A stretch of 64,000 bases of DNA from Entamoeba invadens IP1 (lineage: Eukaryota; Evosea; Mastigamoebida; Endamoebidae), in NCBI RefSeq assembly GCF_000330505.1, contig NW_004440189.1, positions 97,572 to 161,571 of the forward strand. Direction: 5' to 3'. Under the pieces are notes generated by a model. The model had not been told where the DNA came from and ran no database searches. It saw only the letters and a program-made list of their open reading frames with translations. Numbering within the stretch: the stretch's first letter is position 1; each line of letters opens with the position of its first letter. A program made the position numbers and the translations under genes. Below are positions 1 through 9,391 of the stretch, one piece after another.

Positions 1-1
1 T

Positions 2-601
2 CAAGAAGGAGACGCTTCGTTTTATGATATCAAAACACTTCAAAATATGAACAACATTTCATCCACAAGAGTCGGGGAGATGCGGAAGAGCATATCAATA
101 TTGGAGGAATGTGGAGTTGTCAAACAAATAGCACAGAACACGGAAGATGTGTACTATTTATTGGGAAAGAAGGACAACACACAACAATCAAAAACTCCAT
201 CGAAAACTCCGTCGAAGAAACATCGACTGAGAGTGTCAATCACGCAATCGTCGAAATATAAGTTGAACGAAAAAACCACTGTTGATGACTTGCCATCACA
301 GTTTCCAGAACTCCAGGCTCTCTATGTCGAGTTGCAATGTAAAGTGAAAAAGACAAAAGAAAAAATGCTCAACGCGGAAAAGAAAGCCCGAGCGGCGACT
401 TCGTGTGAAGGAAAGAACTTGAATAAACTCACCAAAAAGTGGAAGGAGTTGTCGAGAGATATACTGACTACAATCAAAAACAATGGAGCATGTAAGAAAG
501 CGGATGGAACAGCTTTCACTTTGGAAGAGTTGATGAACTCGTTTGACATACAGCCGGCATTGTTGGGGTATGATAAGGAAAATGATGACTTTGTCGATTA
601 A
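2..601 (+). CDS. C-terminal part of a coiled-coil protein, possibly Sfr1/Mei5-like (5' end outside window)
   Basis: The frame is open from base 2 through the first ATG at 47 to TAA at 601, so the gene starts before the window. About 199 residues are visible. The first 50 (DASFYDIKTLQNMNN..., SILEECGVVKQI) could form a small helix-turn-helix or winged helix. Next come a basic Ser/Thr/Pro linker with SKTPSKTPSK repeats and a charged helix (ELQALYVELQCKVKKTKEKM). The C-terminal block contains KKWKELSRDIL and ends LLGYDKENDDFVD. A tryptophan-containing helix followed by an 'LLGYD...DDF' tail recalls the C-terminal domain of Sfr1/Mei5, the Swi5 partner that assists Rad51/Dmc1. Hop2-type winged-helix plus coiled-coil proteins are the alternative. 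The coding call is firm; the family call is weak. Confidence 0.6.
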   Translation, partial: QEGDASFYDIKTLQNMNNISSTRVGEMRKSISILEECGVVKQIAQNTEDVYYLLGKKDNTQQSKTPSKTPSKKHRLRVSITQSSKYKLNEKTTVDDLPSQFPELQALYVELQCKVKKTKEKMLNAEKKARAATSCEGKNLNKLTKKWKELSRDILTTIKNNGACKKADGTAFTLEELMNSFDIQPALLGYDKENDDFVD

Positions 602-1411
602 ATTTGTATCACCATTACGAGTGTTGTCCTTTTGTTGTTTTTCATTCAACCAAATTTAACAAATTAGATTTTATGTAATAATAACATTTTTAATATTTGT
701 AATTCAAATATTTAATTAACTATAATATTCAATAATTATCATTAATTATTAATTTAACCTTAATGAGTAATTATCAAAAAACGAGTAAAAAATTGGTTAA
801 TTTTGTTTAAAAAAATTAAAATGGAAATGTATCACTAATATCTTATAAATATATTAATATAAATTAGTTTGATATTAATTGGTAAAGTCTTAATATTTTT
901 TTGAAAGGTAAAAATCCGAAATATTGTTATTTTATAGTAAAATTTTAATACTAAAAAAATCGAAGAATTTTCTTTTACAATTTTTAATTAAAACGATATT
1001 TATTAATTTTGATTTAAAAAATGATTTCGAAAGTAATAATTAAATTTAATTAAGATGTTAATTGTAGTTTTGTTGTTTAATCCCGAAAAATTAAATTAAA
1101 CCAATTTGATTTAATTTACAAAAAAATTTTCCTTTTTTAAAAATTTAAAAAAATTTAAAAAAAGGAAAATTTTCATTAATAAAAAAAATAAATTTAATTA
1201 AAAAAACGTTTTGCCATCGATTTTTCAAAAATGATAAATTGCATTGAACAAAGTATTTTTGTAATAATTTTATTAAAAATATTTAATATAAATTATTTCT
1301 TGAATATTTATTAAAAAAAGACAGTTGTGATTAAGAAATACCTTCATTTCGTTTAAAAGATGAAGAACAATCGTTCTAAACTTTTCAAAAAAATGGAAAT
1401 TTTTCAAACAC
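602..1411. other. AT-rich intergenic region, no gene seen
   Basis: Very AT-rich spacer with only chance short open frames. It holds one long inverted repeat, listed separately at 1123-1173. The last 100 bases presumably contain the promoter of the next gene, but no clear Entamoeba TATA-like box or initiator could be assigned. Confidence 0.6.
1123..1173. repeat. 16-bp perfect inverted repeat (hairpin)
   Basis: Arms at 1123-1138 (AAAATTTTCCTTTTTT) and 1158-1173 are exact reverse complements, separated by 19 nt of A/T-rich sequence. Such a structure could come from the base composition, but the central CC/GG pair is shared. Function unknown. Confidence 0.6.
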
Positions 1412-2331
1412 ATGAAGATTTTTGGAACTCCAAAACGAACAATGGACTTAGTCCCGAACAGAGAGTCTCCAATCTTCAATGAGATTGACAGCATGCCAGA
1501 AGAAAAAGGTGATGCTTACAAGCTTAAATTATGCTTTTGTCCTTTTTGTCAAGTTGGTATAAAAGCGCTAGGACTGGATAAACCAGAAAATCACAAAAAA
1601 GTTGTGTCGTGGCAACTACTCTGTCGTGCTGTAATGTATTCTCTCTCAGTGTTGAATGCCCCTCGACTCTATTTTTCCTTGAAGAAGGATGTTTATTGGT
1701 TTATATCCGATCATTGGTACTGCTTTGGGAAGATGGCTCAGTGTTTGTCAATAATAATAAATTTATTAATAATATATAGTATAAATAGAATAGTAAATGT
1801 ATTAAACAAACTAATAGAATAGTTACCACAAGTCCCTCAAAATGGAAGAAGTCTTTGTTGGATGCTCTGTCGCATTCCACTCTTTTTGAGAGTGGTACCA
1901 ATTCATTAAGGAAAACGGGAATGTGGAAATTAACACATGCTACCCCACCTTGGGATGTTCAAACCACCCCAATAGAAAAGGAAATTATTATCGAACCAAA
2001 GCCAATCAAAGATGTTGAAGTGAAGGAAAGGAAAGTGTTGAAAGTAGACAAGAAGCGAATCAAGGACATTAAAGATGAAGTATTAAGTAAATTTTCTCAG
2101 GAGGAGAATAAACAGAATGTGAAGAAACAGTGTGAAGATGCTTTAGTGCTGTATCAAAAAGCGTATGATCAGATGGAAGCGGAAACTAAGTCATCACAAG
2201 TAGATGAAGTTCTAATAGGACAAATGAAAGAGATGAAAAGTGTTATGAAAATGGTCATGTCGATAATCACGTCACTTGATGATAAGAAGGACGAACAAAA
2301 TGCTGTTCTACTTGTTCATAGTGTTAATTAA
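1412..2331 (+). CDS. Forkhead-like winged-helix protein, two exons
   Basis: Exons 1412-1742 and 1823-2331 are joined across an 80-nt intron (1743-1822) with a GTTTGT donor and TAG acceptor. Splicing restores one frame of 279 codons. Residues 65-150 read like a divergent forkhead/winged helix: an SWQLLCRAVMYSLSVL helix, then SLKKDVYWFISDHWYCF (compare 'LTLsEIYxwIxxxFPYY'), then the recognition-helix-like WKKSLLDALSHSTLFESG (compare 'WxNSIRHNLSxNxxF'), and a wing ending KTGMWKLTHA. A CFCPFCQ cysteine pair precedes it. The C-terminal half is a basic linker (EVKERKVLKVDKKRIKDIK) and a helical, coiled-coil-prone tail. A DNA-binding nuclear role is inferred from the fold only; another winged-helix family is possible. 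The start is the first ATG in frame. Confidence 0.65.
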
Positions 2332-2838
2332 TAAGTTTTTCAATTCAAATTTTTTAATCGACTGAAAATTTCAGTCGATTTAAAAAATGTAAAACGCCAT
2401 TTACAAGTTGTGTTGTATTCATTGTCAATTGATCTATTTATTGACAACATTTATATAAAAAAATGCCGATTTTTTTTTAATCTGCTGTTGCTAGTATCAA
2501 TCCCATAATTGTCTCTAATCAATTATTAATTAATAGTTTATAATTTAATTATTATAATAAAATGGTAACTGTATTTTTAAATGAACGGCATTTTCAACTA
2601 ATAGAAGTTATATAAAAACCGACACGAAACTTAAAGAAACTTGGTTGGAATCATTTTTGTAAATACTGAAGAAAACACCAACCCAAATGAAACCAAAAAT
2701 CTTACAGAAAAAATGTATCAATGAAAGGAAAAATCCGTGGATGAATTATTTCATTCAGTTCTTTTCAACCACTTTTGTCGACTTCTGAGAAAAGAAATTT
2801 ACAATGAAACTGCGAACTATTAAATTTAATAATTGCAA
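2332..2838. other. Intergenic region with a 3' hairpin, no gene seen
   Basis: Spacer between two same-strand genes. The hairpin at 2356-2380 lies just after the upstream stop. The stretch from about 2620 to 2830 is less AT-rich than the rest, but no frame stays open. It probably holds the promoter and 5' UTR of the next gene. Confidence 0.55.
2356..2380. repeat. 12-bp perfect hairpin downstream of the winged-helix gene
   Basis: AATCGACTGAAA at 2356-2367 is followed after one base by its exact reverse complement at 2369-2380, with T-runs on the left and A-runs on the right extending the stem. It lies 25 nt after the stop codon, so it may fold in the 3' UTR. A role in mRNA end formation is only a guess. 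Confidence 0.7.
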
Positions 2839-5800
2839 ATGGAAGACAAAGAGAAGTGGAACAAAGTAATGACTAATATCACAACAACACGGAACATCCC
2901 TTCTGAAATCACAGCAGACACAATCGCAGAATTTTGTTTATTTTGTTTCCAAAACGGTGTCACCGGACTCGAAACTGCTCACTTTGTTTTAAGCTCAAGA
3001 GAAGAGCTATTAATTGCGTTTCGAGAGAATGAGGAGAACATGCAGAACGTATTAAATTTGTTTGACTCGACGGTTAACCTTTACATGTCAAAAACGCTGC
3101 AAAACTCGCATCAAGTCCAGTTAGTTGTTAATATGACATGGATGTGTGGGGCTTATAAAAATGCGGTGATATACAAAATAGCGCCAAAGTCCTTTGAAAA
3201 TACGGTCGATGATTTGTGCTCATTTATCATAGCGGGAAACAAAAAGGAGGATGCGAGTATCTTGTCTGATGTGTTAATGAATCTGTACACCTCTGTTGTT
3301 GTCCAAAACAAATACGACGACGCTTTCTTACAAAAAGTACTATCGAAATTTGGGGTTCTCGATGACTATGCGGAAACAGATGATGTCATTTTTTACACAT
3401 ACCAAGCCCGACTTGCGCTGATACTTTTCACAATTATCAACGAACAAAATTATTGGAGGTATCGAGGGAAAGTGCAGCAGTTGTATGTAGGATTTTTTGG
3501 ATACGTATTGAAACATATTGATATCTTGAAGGAGGTCTCATTCAAAGACTCAGTACAACCAATTTGTCTTGATGGAGCGAGTCTCCCTCTATTCATTCAA
3601 GTTTTGGACGACTTTGCGAAAAACGCGAACGCGGAGTATAAAAGTGTGTTCAATGAATTCTGCACGTGGCTACAATACTTTGTGATGAACAAAACGATTC
3701 CACAAGAGCTCTTTGCAAAACTGATCGATTCAAGACTCTTTGTACTTATCTCTTGTGAAAAATACGCCGAAATATTGATGAAGACGACATCGGTTGCACA
3801 TTACGCTGCATTGCTTAAAGACAATTTAGTTCTTCGAACAACTATCTTCCAAGAAGTAGCGAAGACTGACGCAAAATATGTCAACGAACCATTCTTCGGA
3901 TTGGTTCTGTTTTACTTGAAATCTTCAACGGATTCGGGGCTGTTTGAGTATCTAGCGTTCATCAGAGGAGCATTTAAAGTAGACCGACAAATTGCTCTCA
4001 AACAGATGAAAAACTTGATGGACGCGGTGTTTGTGTCCGACACGCCACCAATAGTTCAAATTGATTTCTATGAGTCAATAATCTCATTAATTGATATCAT
4101 GGACGAAGAAGAGGGTCTTAGTGTTGTTTTTGATATTCTGAGGAACACGTGGAAGGTGCAGGAAAACAAACGAGTGTTCAGCAGATTTGTCTCGAAGTTT
4201 ACTGAAAAACTAGTAGAGAAGAAGGGGATGAGTGTGTTTATCATACACGAAATGGTGGCGTCGCTCTATGGCACAAACGACTTGAAAACACTGTTTAACT
4301 GTGCGCAACCCATTCGATTTCCAATATTATTGCCCGTGCTCTTGGAATTGGTCTTCAAGCAAATCTGCCCATTAGATTTGTATGTGAATATCCAAACTAT
4401 TTTTTTGACACATGACATCAACTTACATTATCTGTCGAAGTACGGATTGGGGATGATGGTCCACTTACTTTCTAAAATAGAGAATGCACTGATCTTGGAA
4501 CAACTCCAAAATTTTGTTGAAATGGCGATATTGTATAATGCGCCGCCATATTTGGGGTGCGAACTGCTTGATATTTTGGAGAACGAGAAACACAAAAATG
4601 TTGTGATGAAAATGATCAACAAACTCCTCTCAACGGAAAAGAAGAAACCACAAAAAACACTGTATTTGATGGGAGAACCACTTATATACGCAAAAACTAT
4701 GAATTTGTCGTACAAATCACAGACAATCGCATTTTGTGTGAATCGCTCGGAGTTCAATGAACTCCAATACATCTTCGACTTTTACGTTGATCAACACTCG
4801 TTAGCAGTCATTTACAAAGACGCTCATTTTGAAATTGTACTCAATGAAGACACTAAAACAGAGTTACATATTCCAATCGATTGCACAATACAATCAAAGA
4901 CTTGGTATTTCGTGTTTTTACACTTTGAACAGAAAATTGGTGGGCAATCGGTTCACGTCCAAATTTCAAATGAGGCGAATCCAGTCACTTGCTTGTACGA
5001 TATGACAATTCCATACAAACACAAAGACACGACTTTGTCGACAACGAAGAACTTCATTGGGAGTTCACATAAATATAAAAACGGGTTCATGGGACAAATG
5101 CTGTTCTTGTCAGTGTACTCGTCGTGTTTAATTCCTCTTGAGGTGTTCACAATGCAAACTAAAATGTTCGACGTCTCAGATCAACCACAACAACTGAAGA
5201 GAATATTATTTGTGTCACCATTTAACGTCGTTAAAGAAACAAAAAAGGCACTGATGTTCATGAAAGCAGACAAAGTCCCCCAGACGATCGATGGAGACAA
5301 AATTGTCGTCGGGAAAATTCAAAATTTGTTCCAAGCATTACACCAGGCGAATTTCTTCTTCCACTTCTTTGCATTTGTCAGAAAGTTGAACAAACAAGAA
5401 CATATGGAGGTGTTCAAGTCGAACGCACGAGCAAACAACCCACTTTTCTTTTTAGTCTCATTCATCACTAGATGTGTCTCTGGGTCCGACGACTTGAAGG
5501 ACGACTTTATTAAGATGAAAGGTGTTATATTGCTTCGGTCAATCATTATCAAAGCAGTTCCCATTCAAGTCATTCCAGCCGTGTTTGACCAAATCCAGAG
5601 ACTTTCTGAGGCGTTTATAGAAGATAGTAATTATGGCCAATTCAAAGAGATGCTGAGTGACTTCCGAATTTGGATATCATTTTCAGCAACATTGCAGAAG
5701 TACGTCTTGGCGAAAGTGATTGTGATGTTGAAGGATACTCCAGAGTATATGGAGTATCTGTCGAATTTGATGATTCTCTTTTATCAACCCCAATTTCCTA

Positions 5801-7449
5801 ATGGGTTAAGGATACATGGCTGGTCACAACGTCGAATAAACAATACGGATGTCAAGGAGATCCGGGAAATCATCTGGAACGCTTTGTCGGAGTCAATTAC
5901 ACCCACCAAAAGTTCATTACAAAGTTTTATAACGACGTTATACTCGGTATCTTCAGATGAACTGTTCTATGAAGGTGTCACGTTGTTGTTAAATCGAATC
6001 GACTTCTCAGTCCGGTGGGTGGAACTCTTCACAAGTTATTTGTGCAACGAACTTCTGTGTTTACTCACACGAGGGGGGTTCAAAGTGAAAGAGCTGATAT
6101 TAGAAGTTGTTGTCAAGTTCCTGCAAAGTATTGACATGAAATACTACACACTAGGGTTTGACATCGCAAAGGCTGTTGTTGGTTCGATATCACAAGAGAC
6201 CATATTCACGTTGGAGGAAATGAATTTGTTAAACAAAATTCCACAACGTATTGCGGATATCATGCAAGTCAAGGTGATGATATTCAGACTCTTTCAATAC
6301 TCGACTGCTGAAGTCTCTGAGAAATTGATATCGCAATGGATATCGACAAATGAAGTGTTACCAATCGTGAATGAAAGGGATAAAGATATCAATTATAATA
6401 TTGTTGAAGGACTTCTTGGAGGGATCAAAGGAGACATCAAGAAGTTTGGACCCATTTGTTCGTTGATCCGGAGAGGGTTGAACAATGATGTTTTGAGGAA
6501 CGTGGAAAATATCGCTCGACTGTTTGTCCTCCACTTGAAGATTGAAGAAGGCTTTACTGAAGTCACAATGATCCCAGACCTCTTTTTCTTGATCAGCAAA
6601 GCACTTGAAGAAAAGAAGACTGAAAAGGCGATACAGACGTTTGTTGCCTGCGTTAATCTGTTTTTGACAAAAGTGCTCCAAAGAGGTGGGAACAGAGTTT
6701 TTAGTATAGAAGCACTCATCCCATTCTTCGAAGGACTTCGCATGGACTTTGGTGTTGAAAGTGCACTACGGAAATTGCGGATCATCAGGTCGATGCAGGA
6801 AGCGGAGAACACAACTTCCGAGCCTGTTATTGTTGACAATCAGCGAGAAGTCATTGCGTTGTACGGAGTGTTTTGTATGGACAGAATTTTAATGTCCACA
6901 AACGCTGACATTAGAGGGAGACTCCTTAAAACGTTGTTCAACATATCGAAAACATTTTCTGAAGAACTTTTGACTGAAACAAAGAATTACTCGAATGCGA
7001 CGGATGATGAAAAAATGGTGATGGAGGAATTTTTGCGGACGGGAAAATATAGTGATATGGAGGGACTTGTTGCTGGAGTGATGTTTTCGAAGGTGAGGAG
7101 AGTGTTGAGTGGATTTGCATCGGATCTCATTTATAAAGAAGAAGAGTACCGATCGAACTCAAGTAAAGAAGTCAACAGTTTGTCGGACAAAAAGAAGTTA
7201 AAGGTTGCAAGGTACTCGTACTGCGACTTTGTGTTCGGAGAGATTCACGTTGCTGAGAACCTCGAACGTATCGACGAACTGAAATCAAAGCTAAACCAAG
7301 AACTCATTCTTATGGAAAATGAATGGGACATATTCGACCAAAACGTATCGCTCATGAAAGATAACACTAACACGTTGGGAGAGGCTGCGGGGGATAATGG
7401 TAATGATGATCAAAAAAGAGTAGAGTCTCTCTTGTTGAGTCACTTGTGA
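2839..7449 (+). CDS. Large BEACH-family-like solenoid protein with a concanavalin-like domain, no BEACH domain
   Basis: Single exon. The frame opens at a TTG at 2833, but the first ATG is at 2839, giving 1536 residues. The protein is almost entirely helical (ARM/HEAT-like) apart from a beta-rich block around residues 605-775. That block has the order of the laminin-G/concanavalin-like module of neurobeachin/LvsA proteins: FDFYVDQHSLAVIYK, WYFVFLHFEQKIGG, TTKNFIGSSHKYKNGFMGQM. In that family the module lies between two armadillo regions and is followed by PH, BEACH and WD40 domains. Here the frame stops after the second helical region (ending KRVESLLLSHL), and nothing like BEACH follows in the next 2 kb. 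A role in membrane traffic or as a scaffold is inferred from the family. The family match is moderate; the absence of BEACH is seen directly. Confidence 0.65.
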   Translation: MEDKEKWNKVMTNITTTRNIPSEITADTIAEFCLFCFQNGVTGLETAHFVLSSREELLIAFRENEENMQNVLNLFDSTVNLYMSKTLQNSHQVQLVVNMTWMCGAYKNAVIYKIAPKSFENTVDDLCSFIIAGNKKEDASILSDVLMNLYTSVVVQNKYDDAFLQKVLSKFGVLDDYAETDDVIFYTYQARLALILFTIINEQNYWRYRGKVQQLYVGFFGYVLKHIDILKEVSFKDSVQPICLDGASLPLFIQVLDDFAKNANAEYKSVFNEFCTWLQYFVMNKTIPQELFAKLIDSRLFVLISCEKYAEILMKTTSVAHYAALLKDNLVLRTTIFQEVAKTDAKYVNEPFFGLVLFYLKSSTDSGLFEYLAFIRGAFKVDRQIALKQMKNLMDAVFVSDTPPIVQIDFYESIISLIDIMDEEEGLSVVFDILRNTWKVQENKRVFSRFVSKFTEKLVEKKGMSVFIIHEMVASLYGTNDLKTLFNCAQPIRFPILLPVLLELVFKQICPLDLYVNIQTIFLTHDINLHYLSKYGLGMMVHLLSKIENALILEQLQNFVEMAILYNAPPYLGCELLDILENEKHKNVVMKMINKLLSTEKKKPQKTLYLMGEPLIYAKTMNLSYKSQTIAFCVNRSEFNELQYIFDFYVDQHSLAVIYKDAHFEIVLNEDTKTELHIPIDCTIQSKTWYFVFLHFEQKIGGQSVHVQISNEANPVTCLYDMTIPYKHKDTTLSTTKNFIGSSHKYKNGFMGQMLFLSVYSSCLIPLEVFTMQTKMFDVSDQPQQLKRILFVSPFNVVKETKKALMFMKADKVPQTIDGDKIVVGKIQNLFQALHQANFFFHFFAFVRKLNKQEHMEVFKSNARANNPLFFLVSFITRCVSGSDDLKDDFIKMKGVILLRSIIIKAVPIQVIPAVFDQIQRLSEAFIEDSNYGQFKEMLSDFRIWISFSATLQKYVLAKVIVMLKDTPEYMEYLSNLMILFYQPQFPNGLRIHGWSQRRINNTDVKEIREIIWNALSESITPTKSSLQSFITTLYSVSSDELFYEGVTLLLNRIDFSVRWVELFTSYLCNELLCLLTRGGFKVKELILEVVVKFLQSIDMKYYTLGFDIAKAVVGSISQETIFTLEEMNLLNKIPQRIADIMQVKVMIFRLFQYSTAEVSEKLISQWISTNEVLPIVNERDKDINYNIVEGLLGGIKGDIKKFGPICSLIRRGLNNDVLRNVENIARLFVLHLKIEEGFTEVTMIPDLFFLISKALEEKKTEKAIQTFVACVNLFLTKVLQRGGNRVFSIEALIPFFEGLRMDFGVESALRKLRIIRSMQEAENTTSEPVIVDNQREVIALYGVFCMDRILMSTNADIRGRLLKTLFNISKTFSEELLTETKNYSNATDDEKMVMEEFLRTGKYSDMEGLVAGVMFSKVRRVLSGFASDLIYKEEEYRSNSSKEVNSLSDKKKLKVARYSYCDFVFGEIHVAENLERIDELKSKLNQELILMENEWDIFDQNVSLMKDNTNTLGEAAGDNGNDDQKRVESLLLSHL

Positions 7450-7678
7450 GCTTTACTATATTGGAACGAATACTATAATTATTAGTTTATTATTTTTTTA
7501 ATTGTAAATTAGTTCTTATTAAATTATAAACTCATTATAGTATTTATCACATTGTCATTAATAATAATAATCATTTTTAAATCTAATAATAAAACAATTT
7601 AAAAATAGCACAATATAATATTATATAACTAATATATTATAATATTTTAAAAACTATTATAAATAGAAATAAAATAGA

Positions 7679-8557
7679 TTAGTCAATAAGAATGTAACTT
7701 GATGTGTTTTGATATGGTTCTTGTAAAAGCAATGACTGATCATTGTAAGGTTGTTTTGCGCAATAAGGATGCGAATTTTTGACGTTATCACCAAATAAGG
7801 TACCTTCATTTTTAGACATAATAATTTGTGGGATTCTACAAAATTGTAAGTTGGGTTCTCGATTTTGTTTCATTTCATTTTTTATAAGAAATAACTGCTG
7901 TTGGCAATATGAAGTAGTGTCTGTGCTCCTGTAAGTGCTACAATTTACAGACTTAATCTCATCTAAATTGACTATCAATTGAAAAATGTTGATCAAGTCT
8001 TTGATGCATATATTTGTAGCTCGTTGGAGGTATTCATTTTCTGCTTGAGATTTCACTCTTTCTGTTACAAACTTATTAATAGAATCAAATAAAGAAAATA
8101 GGTCCATTTCAAAATTTTCACAGAATGTTAAATTATTGAATTCTGTTGGAATCGAAACATCTTCTGTAAAGGAGAATATCCCACTCAAGAAACTATACTT
8201 TTTCTTAAGTTTAAGTGATTTGTCAATTATATCCAAATACTGTTGTTGCCAATAAACCAAACATGTTTTATGAGGATTGATCTGAGACTTTATTGAGTTA
8301 TCAGTTTTAATAGAGTCTATATATTCTGATAGATTTATTTTCTCTGATTGAGATAACAAGTGAAGTAAAATAAGAGCTTTAAACTTTGTAATACTTGTAT
8401 CTTTATCTTTCAAAACTTTTCTGATCTTGGAAACAATAGAAACTATACTCTTCTTTGATTCACAATTCATTAAAATACGAAGAGACTCTTTCTCTGAAAT
8501 ATCAATAACTGTAAAGTACGACTCAAGAGCGTATTGTACTTCAAAAAAATTCATCAT
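7679..8557 (-). CDS. ENTH/ANTH/VHS-like helical protein
   Basis: Single exon of 292 residues starting MMNFFEVQYALESYF. The N-terminal 150 residues are helical. KVLKDKDTSITKFKALILLHLL resembles the 'KALxLLHyLL' helix of ANTH/VHS-type adaptor domains. The following FLSGIFSFTEDVSIPTEF and the long helical block (LFDSINKFVTERVKSQAEN) fit a clathrin-adaptor-like helical stack. The C-terminal 70 residues are polar and probably unstructured. No catalytic motif is seen. Binding to membrane phosphoinositides is inferred only from this fold resemblance. The gene is convergent with the BEACH-like gene (229-nt spacer). Confidence 0.5.
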   Translation of the reverse strand: MMNFFEVQYALESYFTVIDISEKESLRILMNCESKKSIVSIVSKIRKVLKDKDTSITKFKALILLHLLSQSEKINLSEYIDSIKTDNSIKSQINPHKTCLVYWQQQYLDIIDKSLKLKKKYSFLSGIFSFTEDVSIPTEFNNLTFCENFEMDLFSLFDSINKFVTERVKSQAENEYLQRATNICIKDLINIFQLIVNLDEIKSVNCSTYRSTDTTSYCQQQLFLIKNEMKQNREPNLQFCRIPQIIMSKNEGTLFGDNVKNSHPYCAKQPYNDQSLLLQEPYQNTSSYILID

Positions 8558-9391
8558 GTTTTGATATATATTATTATTAGTTTAAATAACAACATATCTT
8601 TGATAATAACACCTATAATAGACATTGCCAAAATTGAAGTGTATGTTAATGACTTAAATGATTTTAGTGTTATGAACCATAATTTAATCCCCAATTGTTT
8701 AAAAACAAACAACACCCATTCAATAATATTGAACACATTAAAATATTTATAGAATGGGTACTATTCGTTAATTACTACACATTTAGATGTGATTTTATTA
8801 TGAATGAATTTTTTACAATTGGTTAAAATTATTTGAAAATGTTTTGAACAAACACCATATATGTATTCGAAATCTTTTTTTTAATGTTGGTTATTTACTT
8901 AAAAAATTGGTTAAAATAACTATAAAAATCATATACTCATATATTATAAATAATAATAATATTTTAAATTCATAATAGACTCAAAATTATCCAAGAAAAA
9001 TTATAGTAATTTAAACAAAGTAACAAATAGTTTTTTAACCATTTATTAAATAAATAAATTGTAATTTAAAAACTATAATACTTTTCATTTTTCGTTTCTT
9101 GGTTCTTGAACTAGAAAAATCTAATAAATTAATTAATTATTTTTTATAAAATAAACAATAGATTTTATTATTATAAAAATCTCCATAATTAAACTACTCT
9201 TATCTTAACTACTCATCATAACGTGGTTTTTCATTATCGACAATCTCTCCTTTTTTTTATACAATAAGAATGATTTATAAAACCAATCAATATATTACTA
9301 TATTTTATAGTTAACAAATCTTTAAAGTTACCAAATGATAAAATAATTATTTTATAGAAAAAAACAACTCAATTTACTAAAATTGTACGTG
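8558..9391. other. AT-rich intergenic region between divergent genes
   Basis: Promoter-bearing spacer of about 830 nt between the ENTH-like gene (minus) and the LRR gene (plus). The open frames of 60-72 codons near 8534-8752 have the base composition of the spacer and no recognisable features. An AAAAATTCA-like string occurs on the minus strand near 8800, but it is about 250 nt from the minus-strand start and cannot be tied to it. Confidence 0.55.

Noticed and set aside
2..601. Firm assignment as Hop2
   Set aside because: Size and coiled coil would fit, but the C-terminal 'LLGYD...DDF' end fits Sfr1/Mei5 at least as well, and the N-terminus is missing.
2833..2838. TTG start of the BEACH-like frame (also TTG at 9383 and 21046, GTG at 49318)
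   Set aside because: Nuclear genes start with ATG, so the first ATG in each frame was used instead.
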